A program made the position numbers and the translations under genes. A stretch of DNA of 64,000 nt from positions 416,119-480,118 of the forward strand of contig CAZCUF010000001.1 of the NCBI GenBank assembly GCA_964502095.1, given 5' to 3'. The DNA comes from JACPVF01 sp964502095. GTDB taxonomy: Bacteria; Chloroflexota; Anaerolineae; Anaerolineales; Villigracilaceae. Shown one piece after another: positions 25,061-34,197 of the stretch. Below the pieces are notes generated by a model. The model saw only the letters and a program-made list of their open reading frames with translations, was not told where the DNA came from and made no database searches. Numbering within the stretch: the first letter of the stretch is position 1; each line of letters opens with the position of its first letter.

Positions 25061-26040
25061 CCACAAATAGATATATCGTCAATGCGAACAATGGAATCAG
25101 GAGGCAGGAAGGCCGAGCCGATGCCAGCAATGTTGCCTTCGGTCAATGACGTTGCACCATCATACGAAGCCGCCAATTTGCCATCGGCCCACACTTCAAT
25201 GCGGCCATTGAAATTGCTGATCTCAAGGAGATGCCAGGCGCCCTGTGACATAACAGGCTTGCCGCGCGCCAGTCTTTGCGTACCAGTGGCCTCAGAGTAG
25301 AAATTCAAGGTAATTTCATCCGCGCTCAAGACCACAAAATATCCGGGATTTCCTCTTCCCCATCCGACGTTGAAGCGGCTATGATTGCCGGGCATGTATC
25401 TAAGTCGGCGAACGATATTATCCTGCAAGGGAATTGTCTTAACTTGAAATTCTCCATCCGTACTCCCGAAGTTCAGCAGTAACACTTTATTATCCGGCGC
25501 GGTTGGGTCGGTTTCGAACGGGAAAGTCGTCCCTGGCGGATACGATCCCCAGCTTTCCACAACACCATCTTGAAAATCCTCCGCGTACAACATCGTCTCG
25601 CTGGATGCACAAGCTTGCGAAGGCAACAACCCAAAGGGTATGCGCGCTAAAGCGATGGCTTGTTCATTTAGCCCGGGGTTGAGAGAGAATTGTTGTTCAG
25701 CCGTGGTGTATCCTTGCGCGGTAACCTTGACTGTGACATTTCCCTGCGGCAAATTGGTCCATGATGCTTGGCCTGAATCGTCGGTTGCCGGAGTTAGGTT
25801 GAGTTCTACGAGGGATATACTTGCCCATGAGATGGAATCGCCCTGCTCGTCCGTCACCTTGACCGTCAGATCATACGGAATGGGAGTCGCGGTCGGCGTA
25901 GGCAGGGGCGTAGAAGTAGGCTTGGGAGTCGGCGTCCAGGCCGAAGCAGTCATCGTAGCAACCTGTTCCGGTGAGGGCCCGCAAGCTCCGAGCAGAAACG
26001 ATGCGATCAGAATAGCAAGTAACAAAATTTTAATTCTCAT
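25021..26040 (-). CDS. Lipoprotein with Thr/Pro linker and LamG-like domain, paralog 1
   Basis: 339 residues. Lipoprotein signal: MRIKILLLAILIASFLLGAC with the modified Cys at residue 20. A conserved PSPEQVATMTASAW segment follows, then a Thr/Pro linker, a carboxypeptidase-regulatory-like beta domain (about 58-125, beginning YDLTVKVTDEQGD), and a C-terminal domain with a concanavalin/LamG-like pattern (AWHLLEISNFNGRIEVWADG), typical of carbohydrate- or surface-binding modules. The ATG at 26040 has AAAGGAGAAAATC before it, and the longer frame to 26172 is rejected. It is a tandem paralog of the next gene, sharing both ends but not the middle. A cell-surface location is inferred. Confidence 0.8.
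   Translation of the reverse strand: MRIKILLLAILIASFLLGACGPSPEQVATMTASAWTPTPKPTSTPLPTPTATPIPYDLTVKVTDEQGDSISWASISLVELNLTPATDDSGQASWTNLPQGNVTVKVTAQGYTTAEQQFSLNPGLNEQAIALARIPFGLLPSQACASSETMLYAEDFQDGVVESWGSYPPGTTFPFETDPTAPDNKVLLLNFGSTDGEFQVKTIPLQDNIVRRLRYMPGNHSRFNVGWGRGNPGYFVVLSADEITLNFYSEATGTQRLARGKPVMSQGAWHLLEISNFNGRIEVWADGKLAASYDGATSLTEGNIAGIGSAFLPPDSIVRIDDISICGLSAPFASTYVAP
25861..25985. repeat. Duplicated 5' coding block, copy 1
   Basis: About 125 bases closely matching 27051-27175. They encode the region after the signal peptide and the Thr/Pro linker of the two paralogous lipoproteins. Confidence 0.8.
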
Positions 26041-26070
26041 GATTTTCTCCTTTAATAGATTTCGTTCTGT

Positions 26071-26105
26071 CAAAGAGCCGGAGTTTTGGTTGCACCGGTT
26101 CTTTG
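26071..26105 (-). terminator. Terminator-like hairpin between the tandem lipoprotein genes
   Basis: Stem CAAAGAACCGG / CCGGCTCTTTG on the minus strand (one G-T-type pair), with a 13-base loop. It looks like a decayed copy of the strong terminator at 24962-25002 and is the end of the gene at 26127-27230. Confidence 0.5.
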
Positions 26106-26166
26106 TTTCAACTATCTCGCCTCCAACTACGGCGCAACGTACGTGGAAGCGAACGGCGCGCTCAAA
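26099..26166. repeat. Duplicated 3' end, copy 2
   Basis: Partner of 24993-25060: the terminator arm and the last codons of the upstream lipoprotein gene. Confidence 0.8.
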
Positions 26167-27230
26167 CCGCACACACGGATGTCGTCGAAGTACATCACAG
26201 TCAGGGACTTATCGGTGAACGGGCCAATCCAGATTCCGATGCCTCCCGCGGGAAGCGGTTCAGGGTCGGTGAAGTCGATGACTGGTTTACCGTCAACCCA
26301 CAGTTGTATGTTTCCCTGGAACATAGAGGCTTCAATGAAATGCCAGGTCATCTCCAGTTGCTTGAATCTGCCTGACTTCGCCTTCACAGCCGCGGTAGGT
26401 TCGCCCGAAGCATCGATCAAGTAGCGCATCAAGTGCGCCTGACCTCGACTGCCTGCAAAGACGACATTGTAGTTCGAGCCGCCCGGCATGGCCAACTCAT
26501 GCCAGTTGAGACTTGGCTGCGTGGGACGGCTGACCATCATCTTCATCCGCCAGACACCATCTCCGAACAAACCTGGCTCGCGCTCCTGGTTCCCATTTCC
26601 ATAATTCGCGCCCAACCAGGTATCGTTGCCGAACTGCGTTATCTTGGTCGCGTCAATCGTCCAGACGGAGTTGGCGGCATCGTCCGTAGCTGGCCCCACA
26701 AAGACCGTATTGAGATTGTCGCCGTGATAAAGCCAATTCTGGGCTTCGCCGTCCTGATAATCCTCCACGTACAGCAGAGACTCGCCCGCCCCGCACGCAT
26801 CCGAAGCGAGGAGGCCGAATGGGTCGCGTTCCAGTTTCAAGACGATCTCGTTCGGGCCATGATTCAGGTTGAACGACTGCTCGCCTTGAAAATATCCCTG
26901 CGCGGAAACAGTCACGGTTCCAGCCGGACCGCTGAGGTTGGTCCACACAGCCTGGCCGGATTCATCCGCCGCGACGGGTTCGTCACTGCCAGACATGGGG
27001 AAGAACACCAGCGCTCCCGCGAGAGGATTCCCAGCCTCATCCGTCACTTTGACCGTGAGATCGTGCGGCAGGGGTGTGGCGGTGGGCGTAGGCAGGGGCG
27101 TAGAAGTAGGCTTGGGGGTCGGTGTCCACGCCGAAGCAGTCATCGTAGCAACCTGTTCCGGTGAGGGGCTACAAGATGCAACTGCAATGGTCAACAACAA
27201 AATAGCGATCATAAACATTCTGGTTTTCAT
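26127..27230 (-). CDS. Lipoprotein with Thr/Pro linker and LamG-like domain, paralog 2
   Basis: 368 residues. Lipoprotein signal: MKTRMFMIAILLLTIAVASC. The PSPEQVATMTASAW block, Thr/Pro linker and HDLTVKVTDEAGN beta domain match the neighbouring paralog. The C-terminal ~230 residues again look like a LamG-type sandwich (MTWHFIEASMFQGNIQLWVD; GIGIWIGPF) and end in the identical CGLSAPFASTYVAP. The start at 27230 has AAAAGGATG eight bases upstream; an alternative ATG at 27254 overlaps the stop of the small upstream gene (ATGA), so coupling is also possible. It probably shares a transcript with that gene. Binding target unknown. Confidence 0.8.
   Translation of the reverse strand: MKTRMFMIAILLLTIAVASCSPSPEQVATMTASAWTPTPKPTSTPLPTPTATPLPHDLTVKVTDEAGNPLAGALVFFPMSGSDEPVAADESGQAVWTNLSGPAGTVTVSAQGYFQGEQSFNLNHGPNEIVLKLERDPFGLLASDACGAGESLLYVEDYQDGEAQNWLYHGDNLNTVFVGPATDDAANSVWTIDATKITQFGNDTWLGANYGNGNQEREPGLFGDGVWRMKMMVSRPTQPSLNWHELAMPGGSNYNVVFAGSRGQAHLMRYLIDASGEPTAAVKAKSGRFKQLEMTWHFIEASMFQGNIQLWVDGKPVIDFTDPEPLPAGGIGIWIGPFTDKSLTVMYFDDIRVCGLSAPFASTYVAP
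27051..27175. repeat. Duplicated 5' coding block, copy 2
   Basis: Partner of 25861-25985, at a fixed offset of 1190 bases. Confidence 0.8.
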
Positions 27231-27250
27231 AACACACATCCTTTTGTTAG

Positions 27251-27466
27251 TCATTTGGAAGGGTCAGCCCCGCCGATAAGCTCTGAAATTTTCCTGATCA
27301 ATCCTTTCAACGATTGGAAGTGCCTCCTTTCACCGCTGGTCACGTCGGTCAGCGAGCCGCGCCAGATGAAACGATTTGACCCAGCCCGCTCCCTCCACAC
27401 ATGGAGGATGAACGAGAAAATCTTTACGCCTCTTCCTTCTCGATCGGGAGACTTGGATTGCGGCAT
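27251..27466 (-). CDS. Small conserved protein, WRG...SGERRHF type
   Basis: 71 residues. The core (about 16-60) reads IFSFILHVWRERAG, then WRGSLTDVTSGERRHFQSLK and LIRKISELI. I recognise this as the pattern of small uncharacterised proteins common in Chloroflexota and some other bacteria: F-x-x-x-x-W-x-E/R, then WRG, then SGERxYFxxL. Its function is unknown. The frame ends in an ATGA overlap with a possible start of the downstream lipoprotein gene, which supports it as a real gene. It lies after the BTAD regulator's terminator. The exact start is uncertain. Confidence 0.6.
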   Translation of the reverse strand: MPQSKSPDREGRGVKIFSFILHVWRERAGSNRFIWRGSLTDVTSGERRHFQSLKGLIRKISELIGGADPSK

Positions 27467-27473
27467 ATTCCAT

Positions 27474-27512
27474 CCAAAACGAAAACTCTGCTGTCAGTTT
27501 CGACAACAGAGT
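27474..27512 (-). terminator. Terminator of the BTAD regulator gene
   Basis: On the minus strand, ACTCTGTTGTC and GACAGCAGAGT form an 11-bp stem (one mismatch) with a GAAACT loop, followed by TTTCGTTTT. Two CTATCTCAAA copies lie upstream at 27523-27542. Confidence 0.75.
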
Positions 27513-27548
27513 ATCAAAAGGCTATCTCAAAACTATCTCAAATAAGAA

Positions 27549-30500
27549 CTACGGCCGCCGCGTCTTTGAGATCACAGGATGCGGAGGTACACGGCGAAGA
27601 TAACTCCTGCGAAGCTTCGGAGGGAGGGTCGCGGCGCGGATGCATAGCAGAGTCCTTGCCCGGCGGAGGCAGGACGCGGCGTCCCCGTCCCCCGCGCGCT
27701 GGAGCGCGAGAAAACGATCAAAGTAGACCCGCGACTCGGACGGGAAACTCTGGTAATTGATCTCCTCGATAATTTTCAAAGCGGCCCGGGAGTCCCGCAA
27801 GGCTTCTTCGACTTGATTTTGCGAAAGATGGATTCGGGACAGATACGAAAGAGCCAAACCCTCCGCGACAGCCGACTTGGACGAACGGCTCTCGGCCGCG
27901 GTTTCGCGCAACAGCGATTCCGCCGAGGCAAGGTGTTTCGAATCCCCAAACCAAACGAGCGCGCTGACCGTAGCAAGTTTGATGACCAGTGAGTCGGTTT
28001 TGGAACCGATCTGCGCGCAAAGATTCGCGGCGCGGCGGAAGCCGGCCAGGGCTTCCTCAAGGTCGCCCAACGCCGCATCGCTGGAGGCGAGGCACGCCAG
28101 TGCGCGCATTTCGCCGTAACGATAATTCGAGAGCCGCGATTCGCGCAACGATTCTTTCGCCAGTTTATGCGCGTGTTCGTATTCCCCGATCTCACAATAC
28201 ACCCGTGAAAGCGCGCGCTGGACGGAACGAATTAATGGCTTTTCGATTCCGCGCTGGCGGCCGTATTCAAGAATCCGTTCACCCAGATCGATTGCGCCGC
28301 CCAAATTGCCTGCAACCCAGAGCATGTTTACACTGTCACTGCCCAGGTCAATGATCAACTCGACCGCATCCTTCTGGATGGCCGTATTGATGATCGTCAT
28401 ACCCTCCTGCGCCTGTTCCGCAGGAGATGCGGTGAATTCGATGAGGTCCCAGCGCGCCCGTCCTTCCATGCGGAAGTCCTGCAGTTGCCGGGCGATTTTC
28501 AGGCCTTCACGGGCATGATTCAATGCCTCATCGTTCTGCAACAGATGGCCGTAAATATTCGAGAGTTCGATGCGGGCTTTCATCTCGCATTCCTGCAGGC
28601 CGCTTTTGATCGAATACTCCAGTGCGCTCTGCAATTTCTCGCGCGCTTCGTCCCATAAGCCTCTGCTGACAAGATTGACGCCAATGAGAAAATATACGCG
28701 CGCCAGATATTCCAATTTTCCCAGATGCTCCGCATCCTGCCGGGCCGCGTCGAGAATGCCTTGAAGTTTTTCGTGATCGGATTCAATCGTCCATTGGCAG
28801 GAGTAGAGTTTCATACGAAGCTCAAATCTGGCAGAGACCGCGGCGGAATCTTTGCACAGCGCCACAGCCGATTCGAAATGCTCTGCGCCCACCTTGTAGG
28901 CATACAGCTTCATCGCCTGCTCCCCCGCCCGGACGAAATAATCGAGCGCCTTCTTCTCATCGCCGCCCTGCTGAAAATGATACGCCAATTGTTCGAGATG
29001 GTTGCCATCGGCATCGTCCGTTTCTTTCGATTCAAAATAATGAGCCGCCTGTAAATGCAAAGCCTGCCGCTTTGAATCGTCCATGGCCGCGAGCAAAACT
29101 TCCTGAATTTTCACGTGGCTGAAATCAAAACGCGCGGAGGCTGAAATTTCGCGGATCAGCCCAAAGCGGGATAGACCCGTCAGCGCATCCAGAAGCGCGG
29201 AATCGGTCAGGCCTGTGATCGAACGAAGAATCCCGGCGTCGAATCCTTTGCCGATCACCGCCGCCAGCGCAAGAATCTCACGCTGATCCGCATTCAATCT
29301 CTCCACGCGCTTCAGAATCGTCTGGCGCAAACTGGAGGAAAGCGGCAGGCGCGGCAGGCCCGAAACAGGACGGTCGAGCGAAACCGACCAGATCCCATTC
29401 GTGTTTGTAGAGAGATGGCCGCTATCGAACAAACCTCGTAATGACTCGATAATGAAGAGCGGATTCCCCTCCGTCTCGGCATGGATATGTTCCGCAAACT
29501 CCCGGGGCGCATCGGGCAAATTTCCCATTTTACGAATCAACTCCGCGACCTCGCTCTGCGAAAGCGGATCCAGCGCGAGCAACGTTGATCGAACATTTAC
29601 GAAGCGCGCCTCCCGGTCTTCCACTACCGTAAGCGGATCGGGACGGTACGTGGCAATCAATAATATCGGCAGACCATCGTCACGCGCGAGTAATACGCGC
29701 GCCACATCCATCGTTTCGTCGTCGGCCCATTGCAGATCGTCGAAAAATATGACCAGCGGTTTCTTCGGCGAAGACCATGCGCACAATCCCGCCGCCAGCG
29801 AATTGACCAATCGCTCATGCGCTTGCGCGGGCGGTAATCCCGCAAATTTATTCTTGAGCGGGGCCAATGGAAGATCCGGTGCTATTTTGTAAATTTCATT
29901 TTTTACAATCGCAGGCAAATCCTTCCAACCTGCATGGCCATGATCCCGCACAGCGGAATGGAACATTTCCACAATCGGACGAAACGGAACGCGCTGATCC
30001 ACTTCACGACAATATCCGCGCAGGATAACGGCGTCATGACAAATGCCCTCCAGCCAATGCTCCACCAGCCGCGTTTTACCGATTCCCGATTCGCCTGTGA
30101 CGATCACTGCCTGTGCGCGCCCTCGAAGAACCTCCTCCCATTTGGCATTCAATATTCGTAACGTATCTCCCCTGCCAACAAAGGCTTTTTCAGGCTGGAC
30201 GATCGGGCCCGGTTGAGCGGTTTGTCGTTGAGTTTCATCCGCAATGTATCGGAACAGGGCCTCGGTTTCAGGCATGGGCTTCAAGCCCAGTTCGCGTTCC
30301 AGTATTTCGGCGCATTGGCGATACTGCTGAAGCGCGGAGGCGTAATCCCCGGCTTGCACGAACAAGCGCATGAGCCGCTGATGGCTTTCCTCGTGCAGGG
30401 GGTTATAAAATAAAATTCTTCGGACGAATTCAATCGCTTTGCGCGGGGACGAGTTCAACTGATAATGCCGCGCACATTGATCCAGATACTGCATCAGGCA

Positions 30501-30926
30501 GTCCTGATAAGATTCCCGCTTCACCAAAACCCAGTCATCGTAATGACCCGCCAGAAAATCGCCGCGATAATTTGCGATGGCCTGCTCGAATTCTTCGATG
30601 GAGGCGCCGGGCGTCACCGCTTCGAACAGATGAGCATCCACCACGCAGTCTGCAATTCCAACGAACTGCACGGATTTCGAATCGGCCGCGATGGCTTCGC
30701 CCAGGACGCGTTTCAGGCGCCAAATCTCGGTATTCAAATTACGGCGCGCCCGCGCTTCGGGAACATCGGGCCACAACTCGAACGCCAGCGCGTTGCGATC
30801 CTGCGGTTTGGATTGATTCAATACCAGGCGTGCCAGCAACAGCGCGCTTTTGCGCGTGGGAATTTTCGATTGATACTTTCCCCCCACAATGACCTGTGGC
30901 GCGCCAAAGAGACGAATCTCGAGCAT
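27549..30926 (-). CDS. Large BTAD/SARP-type transcriptional regulator with AAA ATPase and TPR repeats
   Basis: 1125 residues. The N-terminal winged helix (about 1-95) has PTRKSALLLARLVL and a RNLNTEIWRLKRVLG recognition region. A BTAD helical domain follows (about 100-240), then an AAA/NACHT-like ATPase (about 248-600) with Walker A GESGIGKT at 278-285 and Walker B KPLVIFFDDLQWADDE near 393. The remaining ~500 residues are TPR-like helical repeats. Such SARP-LAL-like regulators activate transcription when nucleotide and effector bind. The GNAT-like gene is 30 bases upstream on the same strand and may be co-transcribed. A terminator follows. Targets are unknown; the neighbouring lipoprotein unit is a plausible one. 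Confidence 0.93.
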   Translation of the reverse strand: MLEIRLFGAPQVIVGGKYQSKIPTRKSALLLARLVLNQSKPQDRNALAFELWPDVPEARARRNLNTEIWRLKRVLGEAIAADSKSVQFVGIADCVVDAHLFEAVTPGASIEEFEQAIANYRGDFLAGHYDDWVLVKRESYQDCLMQYLDQCARHYQLNSSPRKAIEFVRRILFYNPLHEESHQRLMRLFVQAGDYASALQQYRQCAEILERELGLKPMPETEALFRYIADETQRQTAQPGPIVQPEKAFVGRGDTLRILNAKWEEVLRGRAQAVIVTGESGIGKTRLVEHWLEGICHDAVILRGYCREVDQRVPFRPIVEMFHSAVRDHGHAGWKDLPAIVKNEIYKIAPDLPLAPLKNKFAGLPPAQAHERLVNSLAAGLCAWSSPKKPLVIFFDDLQWADDETMDVARVLLARDDGLPILLIATYRPDPLTVVEDREARFVNVRSTLLALDPLSQSEVAELIRKMGNLPDAPREFAEHIHAETEGNPLFIIESLRGLFDSGHLSTNTNGIWSVSLDRPVSGLPRLPLSSSLRQTILKRVERLNADQREILALAAVIGKGFDAGILRSITGLTDSALLDALTGLSRFGLIREISASARFDFSHVKIQEVLLAAMDDSKRQALHLQAAHYFESKETDDADGNHLEQLAYHFQQGGDEKKALDYFVRAGEQAMKLYAYKVGAEHFESAVALCKDSAAVSARFELRMKLYSCQWTIESDHEKLQGILDAARQDAEHLGKLEYLARVYFLIGVNLVSRGLWDEAREKLQSALEYSIKSGLQECEMKARIELSNIYGHLLQNDEALNHAREGLKIARQLQDFRMEGRARWDLIEFTASPAEQAQEGMTIINTAIQKDAVELIIDLGSDSVNMLWVAGNLGGAIDLGERILEYGRQRGIEKPLIRSVQRALSRVYCEIGEYEHAHKLAKESLRESRLSNYRYGEMRALACLASSDAALGDLEEALAGFRRAANLCAQIGSKTDSLVIKLATVSALVWFGDSKHLASAESLLRETAAESRSSKSAVAEGLALSYLSRIHLSQNQVEEALRDSRAALKIIEEINYQSFPSESRVYFDRFLALQRAGDGDAASCLRRARTLLCIRAATLPPKLRRSYLRRVPPHPVISKTRRP

Positions 30927-30956
30927 CAGGGACTCACAGGCGCGAGGGAAAATATC

Positions 30957-32090
30957 CTATTCCAGCTTCTTTCTATAAACGCGGTTGTTCTTATATTCCA
31001 CCCCGTTCAGGTTCTTCAAGTCGGCACGCATTTGCTCGGTGGTCTCCGCCACCTGAGTCATCTCCACATGCTTGAATTGTTTGAACGATAGAAGCGTCTG
31101 CCCCATTTCGTAATATAAGATGGCATTGCCGCCATGCCCTTGAAACTCCGGCAAAATACCCATGCCGTTCCCGGTGACCGTATTGGTGCGGCGCAATTCG
31201 AGCAACAGGTCTGCCAGCGAGATCGGATTCAAATGTCCGTTGGCGCGCTGTAACGCGGCAGAGACATCGTGAAAGGCAAATAAAAAGCCCACAATTTCAT
31301 TTTCGTGCATGATGATCTTGATCAAACGGTGATCGGCAATCGCCATGATATTCTCGACCACGAAATCGATTTCGCGCGGCGTCAGCGGGTAATATTCCCA
31401 ATTATGGACGAAAGCCTGGTTATACGCCTGGCCGATGCGCCCCGACCACGCGACCAATTCCCTTTTATTCTTAAAGCGTTTGACGTGTAAATGGCCGCGC
31501 TCCATGGCGCGTTTGGCAATACGATCCACCCGCTCCGGGACCCGGAATTTGTCCGCCGGCAAATAGCAGGAGACGAAATCCACTTCCTTGACGAAGCCCT
31601 GCGCCTCCACCAGCGACCGGTAGTAGGCATAGTTGTAATTGAGCATCGTCATCGTCTGACGATATTCCTGCCCCAAAATCTGAATGCCGTAGCCGTCCAA
31701 CGGCCCCATCCCTTTCGGCCCGATGACCGTATCCAGGCCGCGCGCCTTCGCCCACTCGAACACCGTGTTGAATAATGCCGTAGCGGCCTCGGGATCATTC
31801 TCACATTCGAAAAAGTAGAAATCGGCGTCTTTGGTATTGTGATATTTATTGAACGGCCGATTCTCGATGGCCGCGATACGCCCCACATCCCGGCCGTCGC
31901 GCACGGCCAGAAAGAACTCCACGTCCGAATGTTCATAGAAAGGATGCTTTTTGGGATTCAGCTGGTTATAAGCGTCTATATTAAGCGGCGGAACCCATTG
32001 CGGACAATCTTTATAGAGCCGATGTGGCAATTGCACGAAACGGCGCACCTGGGATTTATTCTGCGTATCTACCTTTTCGATGACGAGCAT
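30957..32090 (-). CDS. GNAT-superfamily acetyltransferase-like protein (YghO-like)
   Basis: 377 residues. The N-terminal part has VRRFVQLPHRLYKDCPQW, a PPL box, and a VGRIAAIENRPFNKYH strand that fits a GNAT-like beta4-alpha3 segment. A second GNAT-like half contains IIMHENEIVGFLFAFHD and GNGMGILPEFQGHGG, whose QGHGG resembles the acetyl-CoA pyrophosphate loop. The overall pattern matches the widespread uncharacterised YghO-like family. The substrate is unknown. It lies 30 bases upstream of the BTAD regulator on the same strand. Confidence 0.7.
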   Translation of the reverse strand: MLVIEKVDTQNKSQVRRFVQLPHRLYKDCPQWVPPLNIDAYNQLNPKKHPFYEHSDVEFFLAVRDGRDVGRIAAIENRPFNKYHNTKDADFYFFECENDPEAATALFNTVFEWAKARGLDTVIGPKGMGPLDGYGIQILGQEYRQTMTMLNYNYAYYRSLVEAQGFVKEVDFVSCYLPADKFRVPERVDRIAKRAMERGHLHVKRFKNKRELVAWSGRIGQAYNQAFVHNWEYYPLTPREIDFVVENIMAIADHRLIKIIMHENEIVGFLFAFHDVSAALQRANGHLNPISLADLLLELRRTNTVTGNGMGILPEFQGHGGNAILYYEMGQTLLSFKQFKHVEMTQVAETTEQMRADLKNLNGVEYKNNRVYRKKLE

Positions 32091-32249
32091 GAAGGCCTCC
32101 GTGGGAATGATGATTCAAGTATATAACAAATTCTCCCCGAAAAGTGCTGATATTTTCATTGCATATCCATGCCGCCTCAAGAAGCCGAGCATCCACGCGG
32201 GCGCGTCGGTGCTATACTTCGAATATCTTTTCGATCAAGGATTTTCAAC

Positions 32250-33509
32250 ATGGACCCATTTCAGAAAGCTCTTCAAAAATACGCCGACCTGGCGGTACGC
32301 GTCGGTTTGAACCTGCGCGCAGGCCAGCGATTGATCGTCAACAACGCTTCCACAGGCGGCGTGCCGGTGCATGCCGCGCCGCTGGTGAACGAGATCGTAC
32401 GCGCGGCCTATCAGGCCGGCGCGCGTTACATCGATGTCATTTGGAACGATGAAGCCCTCTTGAAAACGCGCATCAAATATGCGCCGGAGGGAACGCTGGA
32501 GGAATATTCACAGTGGCAATTTCAAGGGCTGATGGATTACGTCGAAAAGGGCGAAGCGATGCTCACCATCCGTTCCAACAATCCGAGTTTACTGCACGGA
32601 CTCGACTCGGAACGCATCGGCACAATACAGCGCACGCATTTGAAGAATTTCAAACCGGTCGGCGCGGGCATCATGAACAACGCCGTCAACTGGTGCGTAA
32701 TTTCCGCCGCCGCGCCCGATTGGGCGCGCAAGGTATTTCCGAATCTTTCCCCGGCCAGAGCCGAAGCGAAATTATGGAAAGAGATTTTCCAGATTACGCG
32801 CGCCGACCAAAAGAATCCGGCGGCGGCCTGGGAAAAACATATCGCGAATCTGCTCAAGCGCGGGGAATACCTGACCGCCAAACAATATACCGCCTTGAAG
32901 TACACCGCGCCCGGCACAAACCTGACCATCGGCCTGCCGCGCGGACATAAATGGATCAGCGCCCGCGAGCGCGCTCAAAACGGCGTGGAATTTGTAGCCA
33001 ACCTGCCCACCGAGGAGGTCTTTACCCTGCCCCACCGCGGCCAGGTGAACGGAGTCGTATCAGCTTCGATGCCGCTCAGTCACAGCGGCACGTTGATCGA
33101 CAAGTTCAGCTTCACGTTCGAGAACGGGCGCGCCGTCAAAGTGAGCGCCAAAAAAGGCGAAGCCATTTTGAAAAAATTGGTGGATACCGATGAAGGCTCG
33201 GCGCGGCTGGGCGAAGTGTCCATCGTGCCGTTCAGTTCGCCCATCTCACAGCTTGGGCATCTGTTCTACGATCCGTTGATCGACGAGAACGCGGCCTGCC
33301 ATCTGGCCATCGGCGCCGCGTATCGCGTCAACCTGGAGGGCGCGCAGGATATGACCCCCGAGCAATTCCAAACGCATGGCGGTAATGTCAGCATGGTACA
33401 CACAGATTTCATGATCGGTTCGAACAAGATGAATATCGACGGCGTGCGCGCCGATGGAACGACAGAGCCGGTCTTGCGCGCAGGCGAGTGGGCCTTCGAT
33501 ACCGATTGA
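32250..33509 (+). CDS. M29-family aminopeptidase (AmpS/PepS type)
   Basis: 419 residues from the ATG at 32250 (a longer frame to 32169 lacks family similarity). The family order is clear: an N-terminal domain with GLNLRAGQRLIVNNA, a LTIGLPRGHKWI region, and the metal site GEVSIVPFSSPISQ, DENAACHLAIG and MVHTDFMIGS, where Glu, His and Asp residues bind two metal ions. M29 enzymes cleave N-terminal residues from peptides in the cytoplasm. It is monocistronic by appearance, with AAGG 11 bases before the ATG and a strong terminator after the stop. Confidence 0.93.
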   Translation: MDPFQKALQKYADLAVRVGLNLRAGQRLIVNNASTGGVPVHAAPLVNEIVRAAYQAGARYIDVIWNDEALLKTRIKYAPEGTLEEYSQWQFQGLMDYVEKGEAMLTIRSNNPSLLHGLDSERIGTIQRTHLKNFKPVGAGIMNNAVNWCVISAAAPDWARKVFPNLSPARAEAKLWKEIFQITRADQKNPAAAWEKHIANLLKRGEYLTAKQYTALKYTAPGTNLTIGLPRGHKWISARERAQNGVEFVANLPTEEVFTLPHRGQVNGVVSASMPLSHSGTLIDKFSFTFENGRAVKVSAKKGEAILKKLVDTDEGSARLGEVSIVPFSSPISQLGHLFYDPLIDENAACHLAIGAAYRVNLEGAQDMTPEQFQTHGGNVSMVHTDFMIGSNKMNIDGVRADGTTEPVLRAGEWAFDTD

Positions 33510-33539
33510 GAAAAGCCGGTTTGACGGAGGCAGGTTCAG

Positions 33540-33570
33540 GGTCCCGCGCGCAGCGGGGCCTTTTCTTTTC
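33540..33570 (+). terminator. Rho-independent terminator after the aminopeptidase gene
   Basis: 8-bp stem GGTCCCGC / GCGGGGCC, loop GCGCA, then TTTTCTTTT. Confidence 0.85.
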
Positions 33571-33614
33571 AAGTTGTGCGATAATATGCGGGAAATCCGT
33601 TCAAGGAGAAACAC

Positions 33615-34196
33615 ATGGTCAGACCCAAATTGAACACAGACGACATCCTGAGAACCGAATTCGATTACATCGCCCAAACCGCCTTTCAAGCCAACGAAGA
33701 CCGCGCCCGCGTATCGTCGTTTTATCTGATCTCGGTCGGCTCTGTGGCGGCCGCCATCCTGGGCACGCAATTCGCTCCGGATATGCTGAGAGGCGTGGCG
33801 CTGGCATTTTTCTTTTTATTCGCAGTGCTAACGGGGCTGGGCGCGTTGACGATCTCGCAGTTGGCGCGTCTGCGCTCGGCCTGGCATGAATCCGCGGAGG
33901 CCATGAATCAGTTGAAGGATTTTTATATCAAATATCATCCGGAGATCGAACCGGCTTTTAAATGGCGCGTAAAAAGCATCCCGAACACCGACAAACCCGG
34001 AAGCATCGCCAATTTGATCGCGCTGGAGGTGGCGTTGATCGGCGCATTGACCAGCGCGGCCGCGGTCTATTTTCTTCTTCTGATGCTCGGAGATTTAACC
34101 GGCTGGGGCTGGCTGGCAATGATCGTCGCTTTTGCCGGAGGTTTCACGTCGCTGTGGAGTCTGTATAAACGCTTCCTGGTGGATAATTACAAGTAA
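33615..34196 (+). CDS. Uncharacterised four-helix membrane protein
   Basis: 193 residues with four hydrophobic segments in two pairs (about 35-57, 58-82, 128-152, 154-180) and a soluble middle rich in charged residues (HESAEAMNQLKDFYIKYH). No family is recognised. A good AAGGAGAAACAC leader precedes the ATG. It starts a run of six tightly packed plus-strand genes ending at 36368, and the next gene begins one base after its stop, so the products may act together at the membrane. Confidence 0.75.
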   Translation: MVRPKLNTDDILRTEFDYIAQTAFQANEDRARVSSFYLISVGSVAAAILGTQFAPDMLRGVALAFFFLFAVLTGLGALTISQLARLRSAWHESAEAMNQLKDFYIKYHPEIEPAFKWRVKSIPNTDKPGSIANLIALEVALIGALTSAAAVYFLLLMLGDLTGWGWLAMIVAFAGGFTSLWSLYKRFLVDNYK

Positions 34197-34197
34197 C

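Noticed and set aside
24962..26166. Possible insertion sequence bounded by repeats
   Set aside because: The repeats are coding and terminator parts of two paralogous genes; there is no transposase or inverted end.
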